64,000 nt of DNA from assembly GCF_008801815.1 (NCBI RefSeq), contig NZ_VZOX01000003.1; one strand, 5' to 3'. The notes below the pieces were generated by a model. The model was not told the DNA's origin. It ran no database searches and saw only the letters and a list, made by a program, of their open reading frames with translations. This document shows positions 26,131 through 35,225 of the stretch, one piece after another. Source of the stretch: Edwardsiella anguillarum (lineage in GTDB: Bacteria; Pseudomonadota; Gammaproteobacteria; Enterobacterales; Enterobacteriaceae). The position numbers and the translations under genes are program-made. How positions within the stretch are numbered: the first letter of the stretch is position 1; each line of letters starts with the position of its first letter.

Positions 26131-27060
26131 AAGGGGGCGCTTGCGGCCGCGCTGACCGCGATGTCAAAAGCATCCGCGCCGCGGATATTTTAGATTTTGC
26201 GCCCCGAGGAGGGACTAAAAACACCTTGGGCGGCAATAGATTTTATTTTGGCGTTAAGTCATGAATAGAATTACTCTATTTAATTTAAAGTTTTTGCATG
26301 CGGTGTAATACATTCCTATACGTGCGCTATTCCCCTGATTCTTTGACGGGGCACACGCGCTGACTTCGTATTGTAACTAACATCCGTGCGTTTTCCATTA
26401 AACGCCAGCGCGACTGATTCACTACTCGTTGTTTAAGTTAAACCTCGCAATTTGCATATTACGGGGTTCAAGAGCGGCGCTTCACATAACTCATATTCAT
26501 GACCGGGAACCTTCACAAAGGCAGCGTTGTGACGCGGTGCCACCCCCTGCTTGCTCCCTTCGCGCCCATGATACGTCTCTCCGGCGTTGACTCTAGGGAT
26601 TAGCCGGAAAGACCTGCCCACCGGAGGTATCCCGTTATGGCCTCATTCCTCCCCCTGCCGGATCGATCAAACGGCCCGTGACGTCCGAGGAATAACCAAG
26701 CGATGGCTTGCGCCGCTGCCTCCGACTGATCGCCGCGTTTTATGAGCCAGCTCTCTTTCAGGCGATCGGCCTGCGCGCGCTCGTCGGCGCACAAGGCCGC
26801 CGTGAACCTTCTGATTCTTTCCCGCTGATATTCCTCAATATATTTGTATGTGTGATATGTAATGCATTGATTTTATTTTAACTTTATCGCGATGAACAAT
26901 TTGAGCGACTGCTCACTTTAGGTGTTGAGCGGACGCTCAATCGTGTGTATAGTGCCCACATTACTCGCGTGTGCTTGGTTAGACTCGCAGCCTGAGCGCC
27001 GGTGCGGCAAAACGGTGGGCTGGACGAGGGACAACCTAACAATAAGGAAATGCTACGGTG
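26131..27060. other. 930-base intergenic region with a regulated promoter at its right end
   Basis: AT-rich from 26160 to 26450, then a GC-richer block (26450-26800) whose short open frames match no family I recognise. The right end carries the palindromic operators and promoter of the GNAT-led operon. No RNA gene was identified. Confidence 0.5.
26902..26953 (+). promoter_or_regulatory. Promoter with two TetR-type palindromic operators
   Basis: Two related inverted repeats: TGAGC-gact-GCTCA at 26902-26915 and TTGAGC-ggac-GCTCAA at 26925-26940. The second overlaps a good sigma-70 promoter: -35 TTGAGC (26925-26930), 17-base spacer, -10 TATAGT (26948-26953). A repressor on these sites would block the GNAT-quinone reductase-OYE-cupin-efflux operon that starts about 100 bases on. 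The sequence form (TGAGCG..CGCTCA) is typical of TetR-family operators; no TetR gene is adjacent. Confidence 0.75.
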
Positions 27061-27702
27061 ATGAATCCCATTGAGATAGCCGAACTCTCGCAGATCGATG
27101 ACGATGCCTATGCCCAACTGACCACGTTGATTATTAACACATGGGAGTATGATGATTGGCTGGAGGACGAGCAGGTCTCGCCGATGGCCGAGTATTTTTT
27201 AAATGACATCATTCTCTCGTCGCAAAAAATGTATGTGGCGCGCTGCGCGCAGCAGATCATCGGTATTATTACCGTCGGCCAATCGCCCGACTTTCTCTAT
27301 GAGAGTCAATTTAGCTATAAGCGATTGACGGCGATGTCGGCGTTGATCGCCCGTGATGGTAAAAGTGAGGTGTTTGCACAATATATTGATACGTTACGGG
27401 TCAACGAGATGTTATTGCAGCGTACGCATCGTCACTATCATGCATCATTGAATTTCTTTGCCATCGATGCCCAGTTTCGTGGTCTTGGACTCGGAAACCG
27501 TTTGTACCATCAATTTATTACCTATCTACAGGCACAAGGCATCGATACCTTTTTTGTCTTTACGGATAGCTCGTCGAATTATCAATTTTACGAGAAGAAG
27601 GGGCTGCGCAAGGTAGCGAGTGAGACGTTCTATTGGCAGGATGAAGATGAGGTCGAGGAGTATTACCTGTATGAGGGGCATGTTGCGGCGACCACGTGTT
27701 GA
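27061..27702 (+). CDS. GNAT-family N-acetyltransferase
   Basis: 213-residue acyl-CoA-dependent acetyltransferase. The acetyl-CoA loop is visible as AQFRGLGLGNRLYHQFITYL near residue 140 and is followed by IDTFFVFTDSSSNYQFYEKKGLRKV, the usual beta-5/helix-4 end of the fold. Acidic N-terminus. The acceptor is unknown. First gene behind the palindromic promoter; the flavoprotein gene follows after 30 bases. ATG 27061 is taken over the adjacent GTG. Confidence 0.85.
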   Translation: MNPIEIAELSQIDDDAYAQLTTLIINTWEYDDWLEDEQVSPMAEYFLNDIILSSQKMYVARCAQQIIGIITVGQSPDFLYESQFSYKRLTAMSALIARDGKSEVFAQYIDTLRVNEMLLQRTHRHYHASLNFFAIDAQFRGLGLGNRLYHQFITYLQAQGIDTFFVFTDSSSNYQFYEKKGLRKVASETFYWQDEDEVEEYYLYEGHVAATTC

Positions 27703-27732
27703 ATAATTAATCCAGGAATCTGAGGGAACAAG

Positions 27733-28341
27733 ATGAAAAAGATCCATATGATTTGGGCTAATCCACGTGCCGATAGTTTAACTGCCCAGATCGCCGCGCG
27801 CGTAAAAGATCGGGCGAGTGCCTATGACATGAGCGTGCGGGAGACGGATTTATATCGTGTAGGGTTTGATCCCCGACTAGGCGAGGCGGATGAGCCCGAT
27901 TGGCATAATCCAGGTAAGATCTATTCACCCCAGGTGCAGCAATTAGCCAGCGAGCTATCCCCGAATGATTTAATGATTATCATCTTTCCCGTCTGGTGGT
28001 ACGCCATGCCGGCGATATTAAAGGGATATATCGATCGGGTCTGGAACCATGGCATCACCTATGGTGCCGGGAGTTCACCACCGGCGAAAAAAATCCTCTG
28101 GGTTGCCTTGGTGGGGGAGACCGAGAGGGGGTTTATTAAGCGAGCTAATGACCAGCATATGGCACAACACCTTAATGCCAATGTCGCCAGTTTTAATGGC
28201 GTAAAGGCGTCGGAGGTGCTGTTTCTGTATAACACCATTGCTGAAGAGGTGGTTGATTTGCCCGGCCATTATCATGCCCTTATCGAACAAGCCGAGCAGG
28301 CGCTGGAGCGGCACATCTCGGCCTATATTTTATCTCCGTAG
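27733..28341 (+). CDS. NAD(P)H quinone-oxidoreductase-like flavoprotein
   Basis: 202-residue flavodoxin-fold protein of the NQO1/KefF/MdaB group. N-terminal KKIHMIWANPRADSLTAQIA is the phosphate-binding loop for FMN/FAD, IIIFPVWWYAMPAILKGYIDRVW the conserved flavin and dimer segment, and GAGSSPPAKKILWVALVGE the loop beyond. Such enzymes reduce quinones or nitro/azo compounds by two electrons. A GAGGGAA site precedes ATG. Its place beside an Old Yellow Enzyme suggests a shared role in disposing of electrophiles. Confidence 0.85.
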   Translation: MKKIHMIWANPRADSLTAQIAARVKDRASAYDMSVRETDLYRVGFDPRLGEADEPDWHNPGKIYSPQVQQLASELSPNDLMIIIFPVWWYAMPAILKGYIDRVWNHGITYGAGSSPPAKKILWVALVGETERGFIKRANDQHMAQHLNANVASFNGVKASEVLFLYNTIAEEVVDLPGHYHALIEQAEQALERHISAYILSP

Positions 28342-28383
28342 TGTCAGCGTGTTTTTTACTATTTAATTGGATTAATTTGATTT

Positions 28384-29505
28384 ATGCAGAATGATACCCT
28401 TTTTTCTCCGCTGCGCTTAGGCGAACTGAATTTAAAAAATCGGATCGTGCTACCGCCGTTAACGCGCTGTCGCAGTGAGCAACCCGGTAATATTCCTGGT
28501 GCGCTGATGGCGGAGTATTATCAACAGCGTGTCGGCGCCGGGTTGATGATTACCGAAGGAACACAGATCGAGCCTCGTGGTCAAGGATATGCCTGGACAC
28601 CGGGGATCCATAGTGCTGAGCAGATCGCCGGTTGGCGCCAGGTGACGGAGCGTGTGCATCAACAGGGTGGGCTGATCTTTTGTCAGCTGTGGCACGTGGG
28701 ACGCGTCTCGCATGTCGCGTTACAACCGGATGGTCAGCCGCCCGTTGCGCCCTCGGCGTTGCCCGCTACGTCGGTGCGGGTCTTTATTGAAACGGCGCCA
28801 GGTGAAGGCAAACTGGTACCGCCCTCGGAACCACGCGAACTCACCACCGCCGAGGTGAAGGCGTTGGTTACGCTGTATAAGCAGGCCGCGATCAATGCCA
28901 AACAGGCGGGGTTTGACGGTGTTGAGATACATGCCGCCAATGGTTATTTAATCAATCAGTTTATCTCTGAGCACACAAACCAGCGTCGCGATGAGTATGG
29001 CGGCTCGCTGAACAATCGCCTACGTTTCTTGCGGGAGATCGTGCAGGCGGTGAGCGAGGTCTATGACAGCCAGCGTATCGGGGTGCGTTTCTCGCCGCTG
29101 TTCAGTTCGACGGATGAGGATCGCGTCTATTTGGGGTTGGTGGAGTCCGATCCCCAGGCAACCTATATCGCCGCTGCGCAGCTTTTGCAGGATTTACGTA
29201 TCGGTTACCTCTCTATCGCCGAGCCCGATTGGCAAGGCAGTGAGGGATTGCCATTAACGTTTCGCCGCGCGCTGAGGAGGACGTTCTTGGCGCCGATTAT
29301 GTATAGCGGTCTGTATACGGCGGACAAGGCGCGGCAGATGCTGGCCAGCGGTGTCGGCGATATCTTTGGTTTTGGTCGAACATTTATCGCTAACCCGGAT
29401 TTACCGCGCCGCCTAGCGGCGGCGCTTCCGCTGAATGCGGTGGACGCCACGACTTTATATGGCGGTGGGCGCAAAGGGTATCTCGACTACCCCCCTGTAT
29501 CGTGA
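28384..29505 (+). CDS. Old Yellow Enzyme-family FMN oxidoreductase (NemA-like)
   Basis: 373-residue TIM-barrel ene-reductase. Key features are LFSPLRLGELNLKNRIVLPPLTRCR, FCQLWHVGRVSH, the substrate-anchoring pair in GVEIHAANGYLINQF (H..N), the active Tyr in NQRRDEYGGSLNNRLRF, and the phosphate-binding GFGRTFIANPDLPRRL. It reduces activated C=C bonds, N-ethylmaleimide-like electrophiles or nitro esters with NADPH. In E. coli nemA is controlled by the TetR-family NemR; a TetR-type operator also precedes this operon, but nemR itself is not present. Confidence 0.93.
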   Translation: MQNDTLFSPLRLGELNLKNRIVLPPLTRCRSEQPGNIPGALMAEYYQQRVGAGLMITEGTQIEPRGQGYAWTPGIHSAEQIAGWRQVTERVHQQGGLIFCQLWHVGRVSHVALQPDGQPPVAPSALPATSVRVFIETAPGEGKLVPPSEPRELTTAEVKALVTLYKQAAINAKQAGFDGVEIHAANGYLINQFISEHTNQRRDEYGGSLNNRLRFLREIVQAVSEVYDSQRIGVRFSPLFSSTDEDRVYLGLVESDPQATYIAAAQLLQDLRIGYLSIAEPDWQGSEGLPLTFRRALRRTFLAPIMYSGLYTADKARQMLASGVGDIFGFGRTFIANPDLPRRLAAALPLNAVDATTLYGGGRKGYLDYPPVS

Positions 29506-29640
29506 CGCGTAGCGTCCGAAAGTAATTTGGGTGAGGCTATACCGCATACTGCGAGCCTCCCGCCATGCGGATGAATCGCCGCGCTATAGCTTGTATCTGG
29601 CCTGATGAGTCCCCCGGTCATTATTTAAAGGAGTTAAACA

Positions 29641-30093
29641 ATGAAAACATTATTTTTGGCGTCGGTTACGATGTTGTTCTCGCTGGTAGGTTATGCCTAT
29701 GCGGCGCCCGCGTCTGCTGTACCGGCTGGCATCTTGGATAAGGCGCGTCCCGATATGACCCTGGCGCAGCTGGAGGAGTGGGGCGATCTCTCGCTACTCC
29801 AGGCAACCCTCCTTGAGGGAGATGGGAAAATCTATGGTAAATATCTTATTAATGACCCGGAGCGTAACATCGATGCGGGTTATTTTGCCGTGAAAAAGAA
29901 TAAGTTCAGTATGACATTTCCTTTTTCAGAGTTAGCAACCGTGCTGCAGGGGAGTGTGACCTTGACCAATAGCGCGACGGGTGAACGTAAGACTTATCAC
30001 CCCGGGGATAGCTGGATTATTCGTAAGGGGACGCCGATCGTCTGGGAGACGCACTCTGCCGAGTTTATTAAATACTATTTCAAGGTCGAATAA
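29641..30093 (+). CDS. Exported cupin-domain protein
   Basis: 150 residues with a signal peptide (cleavage after AYA-AP, near residue 22) and a single cupin barrel: FPFSELATVLQGSVTLTNSATGERKTYHPGDSWIIRKGTPIVWE. This is the EutQ/ureidoglycine-aminohydrolase-like cupin form with E/H metal ligands poorly conserved (E in motif 1 is seen; the usual HxH is absent). Function unknown. It has a GGAG site, follows the OYE gene by 135 bases, and is followed at 46 bases by the efflux-pump gene. Confidence 0.8.
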   Translation: MKTLFLASVTMLFSLVGYAYAAPASAVPAGILDKARPDMTLAQLEEWGDLSLLQATLLEGDGKIYGKYLINDPERNIDAGYFAVKKNKFSMTFPFSELATVLQGSVTLTNSATGERKTYHPGDSWIIRKGTPIVWETHSAEFIKYYFKVE

Positions 30094-30139
30094 ACCAAGC
30101 ATCGATCTGCACCCATGCCTATGCATAGAAAGGTTTTTT

Positions 30140-31615
30140 ATGTTCTCGTTAAAAAAGATAACGGTGTTATTCGTTATCATCTTAGTCTACTTGCCCGTGT
30201 CGCTGGATGCGACTATTTTGCATGTCGCGGTGCCAACGTTAAACCATAGCCTGAATTTAACCAGTAATCAGCTGCTGTGGGTGATCGATATTTATGCCTT
30301 ATTGATGGCAGGGTTATTGTTGCCGATGGGCAGCCTCGGCGATCGCATCGGTTATAAGAAGCTGATGCTGGCCGGCGTGCTGATCTTCGGTTTAGCGTCG
30401 TTGGCGGCGGCGTTCTCTCAGAGCGCGCAGATGCTGATTGCTTCCCGTGCTCTGTTAGCGCTGGGAGCCTCGATGATCTTACCGGCGACGCTCGCCTGTC
30501 TGCGCGATGTCTTTACCGATAGCGACGAGCGCAATATGGCGATCGGCGTGTGGGCCTTTGTCGGCGGCGGCGGTGCGGCATTGGGTCCACTGGTCGGTGG
30601 TTATATCCTGAATCACTATGATTGGACGTTGGTATTTTTGATCAACATTCCCATCGTGCTGTTCTCCATTCCCTTGATCATCTGCCTGTTGCGGCGTCAA
30701 GAGAAAAATAATCGGCAAAATATTAATCTGCTTCAGGCGCTGGTGTTCATTAGCGCGATCATCGCTATCGTCTTCGGCCTTAAGCATGTCTTTGCGGCAT
30801 TGACGTATGTTAACCTGGCGGTACTGGTCATCGGTCTGTTAGTGATGTATGGCTTCATTCGATTCTCCCTGCGGAGTGAGCATCCGATGATCGACTTCTC
30901 CCTGTTTGGCAACCCGATGGTGTCGACCAGTACCGTGGTGGTGGTATTTTCGATGGTGGCGGTGGTGGGATTTGAGCTGCTGATGGCGCAAGAGCTGCAG
31001 TTTACCCATGGCTATTCGCCGTTACAGGCGGGCCTCTTCATGTTCCCCTTTATTCTGTCGTTTGGTCTCTCCTCTTTCCTGGTGGTGATGCTGTTAAACC
31101 GACTTGGCTTTAAACTCACGGCCTGTATCGGATTAGTCGTGGGGGGGGCGGCCCTGCTGAGCCTGGCGTTGATCGATGTGACGGCGGCCTATGTTAAGTC
31201 GACGCTGTTGATGGTTCTGCTGGGGGTCGGCCTGGAGATGGCGTTCCTGTCGGCCACTTCGACCATCCTGGCGGCGGCGCCGAAGGATAAGGCGGCGGCG
31301 GTGGGGGCGATCGAAGGGATGGCCTATGAGCTGGGCACCGGTCTCGGGGTGACCCTGTTCGGGATCCTGCTTTCGCTGTTCTATGTCGGCAATCTGCGTG
31401 AACGCCTAGGCGAGATGGCTCCCACCGAGTTCGGTAGCTCGTTGGGGGAGACTATTCAGGCGGTCGCACGCCTCAGTCCCGCTGATCGGGAGGCTGTTCT
31501 CAACATCGCTAGCGATGCCTTTCTGTCGGCGCATAGCGCGGTGCTGATCATCGCCAGCCTGATCCTGTTTCTGTTGGCCGCGCTGTCGTGGCGCCTGATC
31601 CCCGCGAGATCGTGA
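30140..31615 (+). CDS. MFS drug-efflux transporter, DHA2/SmvA-like
   Basis: 491-residue, 14-helix major-facilitator pump. Motif D1 (VSLDATILHVAVPTL), motif A (GSLGDRIGYKKLML), and motif C (GGGAALGPLVGGYI) place it in the DHA2 group with SmvA/QacA, which export quaternary ammonium compounds and methyl viologen in exchange for protons. ATG 30140 is chosen because LKKITVLFVII is the typical start; upstream in-frame sequence overlaps the cupin gene and is unconserved. Last gene of the operon; converges with the LysR gene with a 10-base gap. Confidence 0.9.
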   Translation: MFSLKKITVLFVIILVYLPVSLDATILHVAVPTLNHSLNLTSNQLLWVIDIYALLMAGLLLPMGSLGDRIGYKKLMLAGVLIFGLASLAAAFSQSAQMLIASRALLALGASMILPATLACLRDVFTDSDERNMAIGVWAFVGGGGAALGPLVGGYILNHYDWTLVFLINIPIVLFSIPLIICLLRRQEKNNRQNINLLQALVFISAIIAIVFGLKHVFAALTYVNLAVLVIGLLVMYGFIRFSLRSEHPMIDFSLFGNPMVSTSTVVVVFSMVAVVGFELLMAQELQFTHGYSPLQAGLFMFPFILSFGLSSFLVVMLLNRLGFKLTACIGLVVGGAALLSLALIDVTAAYVKSTLLMVLLGVGLEMAFLSATSTILAAAPKDKAAAVGAIEGMAYELGTGLGVTLFGILLSLFYVGNLRERLGEMAPTEFGSSLGETIQAVARLSPADREAVLNIASDAFLSAHSAVLIIASLILFLLAALSWRLIPARS

Positions 31616-31625
31616 GGAGGAGCGC

Positions 31626-32531
31626 TTAGCCACCGCTCAGGCGGGCGATGATGCTGGGATGTTGTAGATAATCCATACACCAGTTACCCACCTTACCCAT
31701 GCCATCGGAGCGCGCCGCCAGAAAGAGTTTGGTGGCGTGCTTGTGCTCCCGCATCGGTTTTTTCAGGATGCGGCCGCTATTCAGTAACGGCAGCGCCAGA
31801 TGGTGGGGAATATAGCCGATGCCGACATTCTGTTCGATCAGCGCGATGGCGGTGGTAAAGTCCGGGACGAACAGCGGCTTTTGTCCTTCAAGCAGCCAGG
31901 CCTGCAACGGAGGAAAATTGATCGCCGTATCGCGGATACAGACCGCCGTATGGTGGCGTAGCTCGGCGTTCTCCAGCGGATGGCGCGCGGCGGCCAGCGG
32001 GTGGAGCGGGCTGACCACGAAATCCCACTCCATTTGCCCACACGCCTCGCTGATGATGCCCTCACTACTGGGCACGGCGTGGGGGGCGCCGATGACCAGA
32101 TCGGCACGGCGGCTGTAGAGGGCGTCCCAACAGCCGTTATACACTTCAAGATTGACCGTGAGAGTGGTGGTGGGAAATTGTTGTTCGAAATCGCGGATAA
32201 ACGTCACTAGCACGGTATTGGGAATAATATTGTTGACCGCGATGGCGATCTCCCGCTCCACACCGTCGTGGATCAGCACGGTGTTGCGTCGCAACGCCTC
32301 CATGTCGCCGATGATGGTGCGGCTATGTTCAATAAAGTAACGCCCGGCCGGGGTGAGTTCGATATAGCGCCCCTTGCGCAGGAATAGCGTCGCACCGAGC
32401 GCCTCTTCACTCTTTTTGATGGTATAGCTGATGGCCGATGGCACCTTATTCAACTGCTCGGCCGCGCTGGTGATGCTTTGATGGCGGGCGACTAGCTGAA
32501 TGATACGTAGGGTTTCGTCGGAGATGAACAT
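31626..32531 (-). CDS. LysR-family regulator, AllS/PunR-like
   Basis: 301-residue LTTR. The HTH (ITSAAEQLNKVPSAISYTIKKSEEALGATLFLRKGRYIELTPAG) and the following NDGVERE-like segment IHDGVEREIAIAVNNI are close in pattern to E. coli AllS (allantoin) and PunR. It lies downstream of the permease of the AllFGH/carbamate-kinase operon and is separated from it by a hairpin. By position and type it is the likely regulator of that operon; its effector would be a ureide or purine product, unproven. Confidence 0.87.
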   Translation of the reverse strand: MFISDETLRIIQLVARHQSITSAAEQLNKVPSAISYTIKKSEEALGATLFLRKGRYIELTPAGRYFIEHSRTIIGDMEALRRNTVLIHDGVEREIAIAVNNIIPNTVLVTFIRDFEQQFPTTTLTVNLEVYNGCWDALYSRRADLVIGAPHAVPSSEGIISEACGQMEWDFVVSPLHPLAAARHPLENAELRHHTAVCIRDTAINFPPLQAWLLEGQKPLFVPDFTTAIALIEQNVGIGYIPHHLALPLLNSGRILKKPMREHKHATKLFLAARSDGMGKVGNWCMDYLQHPSIIARLSGG

Positions 32532-32555
32532 AGGGCTTCCCTGTCGGCAAAGAGC

Positions 32556-32580
32556 GGCTGAACCCGGTATGGGTTCAGCC
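32556..32580 (-). terminator. Hairpin between the permease and LysR genes
   Basis: Perfect 10-bp stem ggctgaaccc / gggttcagcc with a 5-base loop. The minus-strand tail (GCTCTTTG) is only weakly T-rich, so partial termination at the end of the ureide operon is likely but not certain. Confidence 0.5.
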
Positions 32581-32606
32581 GTGATAGCGCCTAGTATACG
32601 CGGGAA

Positions 32607-33830
32607 TTAACGCCGTTGGTTGACTCGACTGAGCAGCGCATAGGCGACACAGGCCACTAAAATGGAGTCGAGCGAGGGAATGGTCGTCAGGGTGAAGGCC
32701 CCCTTCACCGTGAGGAAGCCGACGACGGCGCCGAGGATCCAGGCGGCGAAGGTCAGCAACTTAACGGCAGGCTCCTGGGTAAGCACCGTCTCCTGGTAGC
32801 CGTTTTGGCGGTAGAGGAAGAAGTCTGCGATATAGATCCCGGCGACCGGAGGGGTGGCGATGCCGAGGAACAGCAGGAAGGGAATGAACCACGCCATGAT
32901 ATCCAGGCTGCCGAGGAGGGTGGAGAGCACCCCCAGCGCCACAGTGATCTGCCACTTAGGCAGGCTCGGCCATAGGGTGGAGAGCACCAGCGTGCCCTGG
33001 AACAGGTTGCCGGCGTTCCCCGTGATACAGGCGAAGATCAGCAGCAGGGCGGCGGGTAACACCGCACCGAATACCGCCATCGCGCCCAATAATGAGCCTT
33101 GACCGCTTAGCGCGCTCGGTGTTGCACCGGCCCAATATAGCAGCGGGTAGGCGACCAGGAAGGCGATGATGGCGGCGATCAGCGCGTGCTTACGATCGTG
33201 GACGAAGCTACCGAAGTCGGGCAGGGTGGCGACCAGCACGATGATGGTGCCGACCACTGTCGAGACCGCTACGCCGGTGTTCATGCTGGCGACGGTATCC
33301 GGCACGCTCGTCGTGCTCTGGGTGGCGATATACAGGATATAGCACAGCATCAGCGCGATGATCGGCACCGCGATCTGCGCGACGCGGCCCAGCACGGCGA
33401 AACCAAAGGCCGTCGAGGCGACGAAGATCACGCTGCCTGCCGCGACGAGCAGCGGTACTGGCAACGTCAGGCCATGTTGCGCCAGCAGATCATGCACCGA
33501 GTGACCGAACATATTGGCGGTGACGGTGATCCAGCCGAACAGGCTGATCGCCATCAGTACGTTGATGGCGATGGCGCCCCGTTCGCCGAAGGCATACTTT
33601 ACGATGCCATAGGTGGGGAGACGCGCCTTCTCGCCGACGCTGATGGTGATCGCCGCCAGGACGGTCAGGATCAGCCCGCCCAGCAGTACCACGGTGATGA
33701 GGTTGCTGCTGGAGAGTTGATTCCCCAGGCTGGAGGAGGAGAGTAACACCGGCGTGACCGCGATCCCCAGGAGGATCATCGCGATGTGAAAGCCCGATGC
33801 GGTGTTGAGATTCGCTGCTGTTTTACGCAT
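32607..33830 (-). CDS. NCS1-family permease (CodB-like)
   Basis: 407-residue inner-membrane carrier of the nucleobase:cation symporter-1 family with 12 hydrophobic segments. Typical segments are GFHIAMILLGIAVTPVLLSSSSLG, YGIVKYAFGERGAIAINVLMAISLFGWITVTANMFG and VATLPDFGSFVHDRKHA. Known members carry cytosine, uracil, allantoin or hydantoins. Here it is the last structural gene of the amidohydrolase/AllFGH/carbamate kinase operon, so it probably imports the ureide-type substrate. Starts 24 bases after the AtzF-like gene. Confidence 0.88.
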   Translation of the reverse strand: MRKTAANLNTASGFHIAMILLGIAVTPVLLSSSSLGNQLSSSNLITVVLLGGLILTVLAAITISVGEKARLPTYGIVKYAFGERGAIAINVLMAISLFGWITVTANMFGHSVHDLLAQHGLTLPVPLLVAAGSVIFVASTAFGFAVLGRVAQIAVPIIALMLCYILYIATQSTTSVPDTVASMNTGVAVSTVVGTIIVLVATLPDFGSFVHDRKHALIAAIIAFLVAYPLLYWAGATPSALSGQGSLLGAMAVFGAVLPAALLLIFACITGNAGNLFQGTLVLSTLWPSLPKWQITVALGVLSTLLGSLDIMAWFIPFLLFLGIATPPVAGIYIADFFLYRQNGYQETVLTQEPAVKLLTFAAWILGAVVGFLTVKGAFTLTTIPSLDSILVACVAYALLSRVNQRR

Positions 33831-33854
33831 AGCTTGTTCCCTCTAAAAGGCACG

Positions 33855-34247
33855 TTACACGGTGTGGTAGTGTCCGGTGTATTTGCGCCAGCTGCCCAGG
33901 TCGGTGATTTCACGCTGTCCTTCGGTGAGCCAATTCTCCGCCAATACGCCTAAGACCTCGCTGCCATCGGCAAGCTTGACCTTACCGATGGTCAACCCGG
34001 CCGGTTCGCTCATCAGCAGTTCGGCAAAGCTGGCCAACGGCAGTGCCCAGATCTCCAGTTCGACCTGTGTGCCGCCTTGCACCACGCGGATCATCCCTGG
34101 ATGGCGATCGTTAATGCTCCATAGGCGGTAGTGGGCGTCGGTGCGATCCTCACGGACGAAGACGCCGCCCGCCTGTTGCATGTTCTTGTTGAGTTCCAGG
34201 CCGCGCATTAGGGTGCCATTAACGGCCAGTAGGGTGGTGGTGGTCAT
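33855..34247 (-). CDS. Stand-alone allophanate-hydrolase C-terminal-like domain protein
   Basis: 130 residues. The whole chain resembles the C-terminal domain of allophanate hydrolase AtzF/DUR1,2: VNGTLMRGLELNKNMQQAGG, HYRLWSINDRHPGMIRV, QVELEIWALPLASFAELL, IGKVKLADGSEVLGVLAE and ITDLGSWRKYT. In AtzF this domain (gamma-glutamylcyclotransferase-like fold) follows the amidase and has been linked to handling the N-carboxylated intermediate. Here it is separate, with no amidase-signature domain anywhere in the window. It lies 18 bases after carbamate kinase and 24 before the permease. Role is inferred only; the domain match is from memory of the family, not a search. Confidence 0.75.
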   Translation of the reverse strand: MTTTTLLAVNGTLMRGLELNKNMQQAGGVFVREDRTDAHYRLWSINDRHPGMIRVVQGGTQVELEIWALPLASFAELLMSEPAGLTIGKVKLADGSEVLGVLAENWLTEGQREITDLGSWRKYTGHYHTV

Positions 34248-34265
34248 GCTGTTCTCCGATGAAAT

Positions 34266-35225
34266 TTATGGGATGATCCAAGTACCGTTCTGCTGCGCCA
34301 GCGCCGCTTTAATCGCCTGCGGCGTGGTGATCAGGCCGCGGGCGTTGTTGCCGCGTTGCTGACTGGCGTCGATAAAGTTGAGGATCGCCTCGATCTTGGG
34401 CTGCATACTGCCGACGCCGAACTGGCCGGCCTGGAGCAATGTCCGCGCTTGGGCGCGATCGAGGTGATCCAGCCACTGTTGCTGCGGTGTGGCAAAGTTA
34501 ATCGCGACGCGTTCGACGCCGGTGGGGATCAGCAGGAGGTCGGCGCCGAGCTGGCTGGCGAGCAGGGCGGAGGCGAGATCCTTGTCGACCACCGCCTCGA
34601 CCCCACGCAGCTGCCGTTGTGCGTCGCGCACCACGGGGATACCGCCGCCGCCGCAGGCGATGACGATGTATCCCTGACGTACCAGTTGGGCGATGGTGTC
34701 ATGTTCGATGATCGCCAACGGCGCCGGCGAGGGGACGGTACGTCGCCAACCGCGCCCGGCATCCTCCATCACGCTCCAGCCAAGCTGCTGTTGTCGCGCT
34801 CGCGCACACGCCTCGTCGAGAAAGCCACCGATGGGTTTGCTCGGCTGGTTAAAGGCCGCGTCGTGCTCATCAACCAGCGTCTGGGTCACCAGGGTGACGA
34901 CGGGCTTGGCGATGCCGCGCCGCGCCAGCTCGTTGTGTAGCGCCTTTTGGAACATGTAGCCGATGGCGCCCTGGGTGTCGCCGACCGCATAATCCAGCGG
35001 GACAGGGGCGATCTCGTCGCTGGCCAACTCGGAACGGCGCAGGATGAAGCCAACCTGGGGGCCGTTGCCATGCGTTATCACCAGATCCCAGCCCGCGTCG
35101 ACCATATCGGTGATGTGCCGTACGCTTTCCATTACGGCGGCATATTGATCGGGAATACTGTTGCGTCGCTCATCCTGGATCAGGGCGTTACCGCCGACGG
35201 CGACGACGGCTAATGGCTTACTCAT
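34266..35225 (-). CDS. Carbamate kinase (AllK/ArcC type)
   Basis: 319 residues of the amino-acid kinase fold: VVAVGGNALIQDERR at the N-terminus, VITHGNGPQVGFI, CGGGGIPVV and the nucleotide region DKDLASALLASQLGADLLLIPTGVE. It makes ATP from carbamoyl phosphate and ADP, releasing carbamate that falls apart to NH3 and CO2. ATGA overlap with the allG-like gene and the same strand place it in the ureide operon, where E. coli has ybcF (allK) after ylbF. It is not linked to an arginine deiminase cluster, so allK is a better functional label than arcC. Confidence 0.93.
   Translation of the reverse strand: MSKPLAVVAVGGNALIQDERRNSIPDQYAAVMESVRHITDMVDAGWDLVITHGNGPQVGFILRRSELASDEIAPVPLDYAVGDTQGAIGYMFQKALHNELARRGIAKPVVTLVTQTLVDEHDAAFNQPSKPIGGFLDEACARARQQQLGWSVMEDAGRGWRRTVPSPAPLAIIEHDTIAQLVRQGYIVIACGGGGIPVVRDAQRQLRGVEAVVDKDLASALLASQLGADLLLIPTGVERVAINFATPQQQWLDHLDRAQARTLLQAGQFGVGSMQPKIEAILNFIDASQQRGNNARGLITTPQAIKAALAQQNGTWIIP

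Noticed and set aside
26433..26794. Two short minus-strand open frames in the dbpA-GNAT gap
   Set aside because: No recognisable domain, weak or no ribosome sites; possibly a relic but not supportable.
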